21,790 nt of DNA from Candidatus Sumerlaeota bacterium. GTDB lineage: Bacteria > Sumerlaeota > Sumerlaeia > MVZB01 > JAJFLK01. This document shows, piece by piece, positions 21,268 to 21,790 of the stretch. The notes beneath the pieces were generated by a model. That model saw nothing but the letters and a program-made list of their open reading frames with translations, was not told the DNA's origin and did not search any database. The DNA lies in the NCBI GenBank assembly GCA_021772735.1, contig JAJFLK010000352.1, positions 1 to 21,790 of the forward strand, in the 5' to 3' direction. Position numbers and translations under genes: made by a program. Every line of letters starts with the position of its first letter. Position 1 is the first letter of the stretch.

Positions 21268-21790
21268 ATGACGAGCATGAAGACGATGCACAAGATGGCG
21301 CGGGGCTTAATGGCCCTGTGCTTCGTGGCGCGGGGCTTCATCCTCGCGTTATGCATGACGAGTTCGGGGTGCATGCTTTTCGCGCCGCCCGCGCAACCGC
21401 TCGAAGGCGTGATTCGCGAATCGTTTTCCGTCCGGGTTTATGTGCCGCAAACTGCGGAGCCGGCCCAGATGGAGCCCCCTGAGGCAGAGCAGATCCTTCT
21501 GAGCGATCTCGCCGCGACGCAGGATTACACGGCCCAAGGGCAAGGCGCGTTCCCTTCGAACAGTTCCAGTCCGGTTCAACGCCTGGGACTCGCCCGGGCC
21601 CAGGCCAGGCGCGCGGCCCTGGAATCCCTCGCACGAAACATCCTTGACGCCGAGTCTGCCGGAGGACGTCAGCTCAACGTATTGCTGCCGCCCGAGAGCC
21701 CCAGACGAGATCGGCTCGAGGAGGCCATCGAGTTTCAGGCTCGGGTGGATTTCAGCGAGTTGGGCAATGAGGTGATCGCCGTCGCGACGC
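21268..21790 (+). CDS. probable lipoprotein with LPP20-like motif, truncated by the window end
   Basis: This frame remains open to the last base (174 codons seen). AGGGA lies 8 nt before the ATG, 33 nt after the M16 stop, so it likely belongs to the same transcription unit. The N-terminus has basic residues, then a hydrophobic stretch (about 13-30) and TSSGC with C35 as possible lipidation site; the box is not ideal (Ser at the -3 position). Next comes a Pro/Glu-rich segment (about 38-105), then ARAQARRAALESLARNIL (109-126). The latter resembles the A-x-x-x-AR-x-x-A-x-x-x-LA motif of LPP20-type envelope lipoproteins. The rest alternates charged strands. The function of these lipoproteins is poorly known. 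Alternative start codons at residues 4, 7, 10 and 15 cannot be excluded. Confidence 0.7.
   Translation, partial: MTSMKTMHKMARGLMALCFVARGFILALCMTSSGCMLFAPPAQPLEGVIRESFSVRVYVPQTAEPAQMEPPEAEQILLSDLAATQDYTAQGQGAFPSNSSSPVQRLGLARAQARRAALESLARNILDAESAGGRQLNVLLPPESPRRDRLEEAIEFQARVDFSELGNEVIAVAT

Overview
The window looks like a chromosomal segment from a GC-rich bacterium (roughly 60% G+C by eye) with a Gram-negative-type envelope. It has several Sec signal peptides, a probable lipoprotein, and single-pass membrane proteins with soluble outer domains. I see no IS element, phage gene, tRNA, rRNA or CRISPR array. The gene mix (ABC-2 exporter with a very large two-helix envelope protein and MoxR, a secreted M1 peptidase with HEAT repeats, a STAS protein with a helical tail) reminds me of Planctomycetota, Sumerlaeota, Hydrogenedentota or a related lineage. 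That placement is from memory of such families, not from a search, and is weak.

Layout. (1) 38-2017, minus strand: a YkgJ-type cysteine-cluster protein followed by an extended-SDR epimerase/dehydratase. The 225-bp gap between them holds a possible 54-codon ORF and a perfect hairpin just before the epimerase start. (2) 2220-5610, plus strand: a secreted M1 aminopeptidase with C-terminal HEAT repeats and coiled coil, then a small membrane-anchored protein. (3) 5635-14189, minus strand: a tightly packed five-gene unit, in transcription order a 910-aa envelope protein starting at TTG, an ABC ATPase, its permease, a membrane protein carrying 22 GGQQ-type repeats, and a MoxR AAA+ ATPase. (4) 14420-21790, plus strand: dnaN, a possible 32-aa membrane peptide, a membrane-anchored TPR protein, a protein with two receiver domains, a possible 42-aa ORF, a STAS protein, gltX, an M16 peptidase and the start of a probable lipoprotein.

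How the parts may work together. The minus-strand unit most likely builds or remodels something in the envelope. The ABC pair would move a substrate, the 910-aa and GGQQ proteins would form its membrane assembly, and MoxR would act as the ATP-driven maturation factor. No DUF58 or VWA partner gene, the usual companion of MoxR, is present next to it. In the plus-strand cluster, the double receiver and the STAS protein sit together without any DNA-binding or enzymatic output domain, which suggests a protein-interaction switch. This switch is packed into a transcription unit with gltX and the M16 peptidase through gaps or overlaps of a few bases.

The most unusual items are the five-gene MoxR/ABC/GGQQ unit, the 12-bp repeat array inside it, the two-receiver/small-ORF/STAS cassette, and a 19-residue tail on the sliding clamp past the canonical C-terminus. 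Many long ORFs opposite the real genes (for example 6528-8243 plus, 14681-15640 minus, 19630-20835 minus) are antisense shadows and are not annotated.
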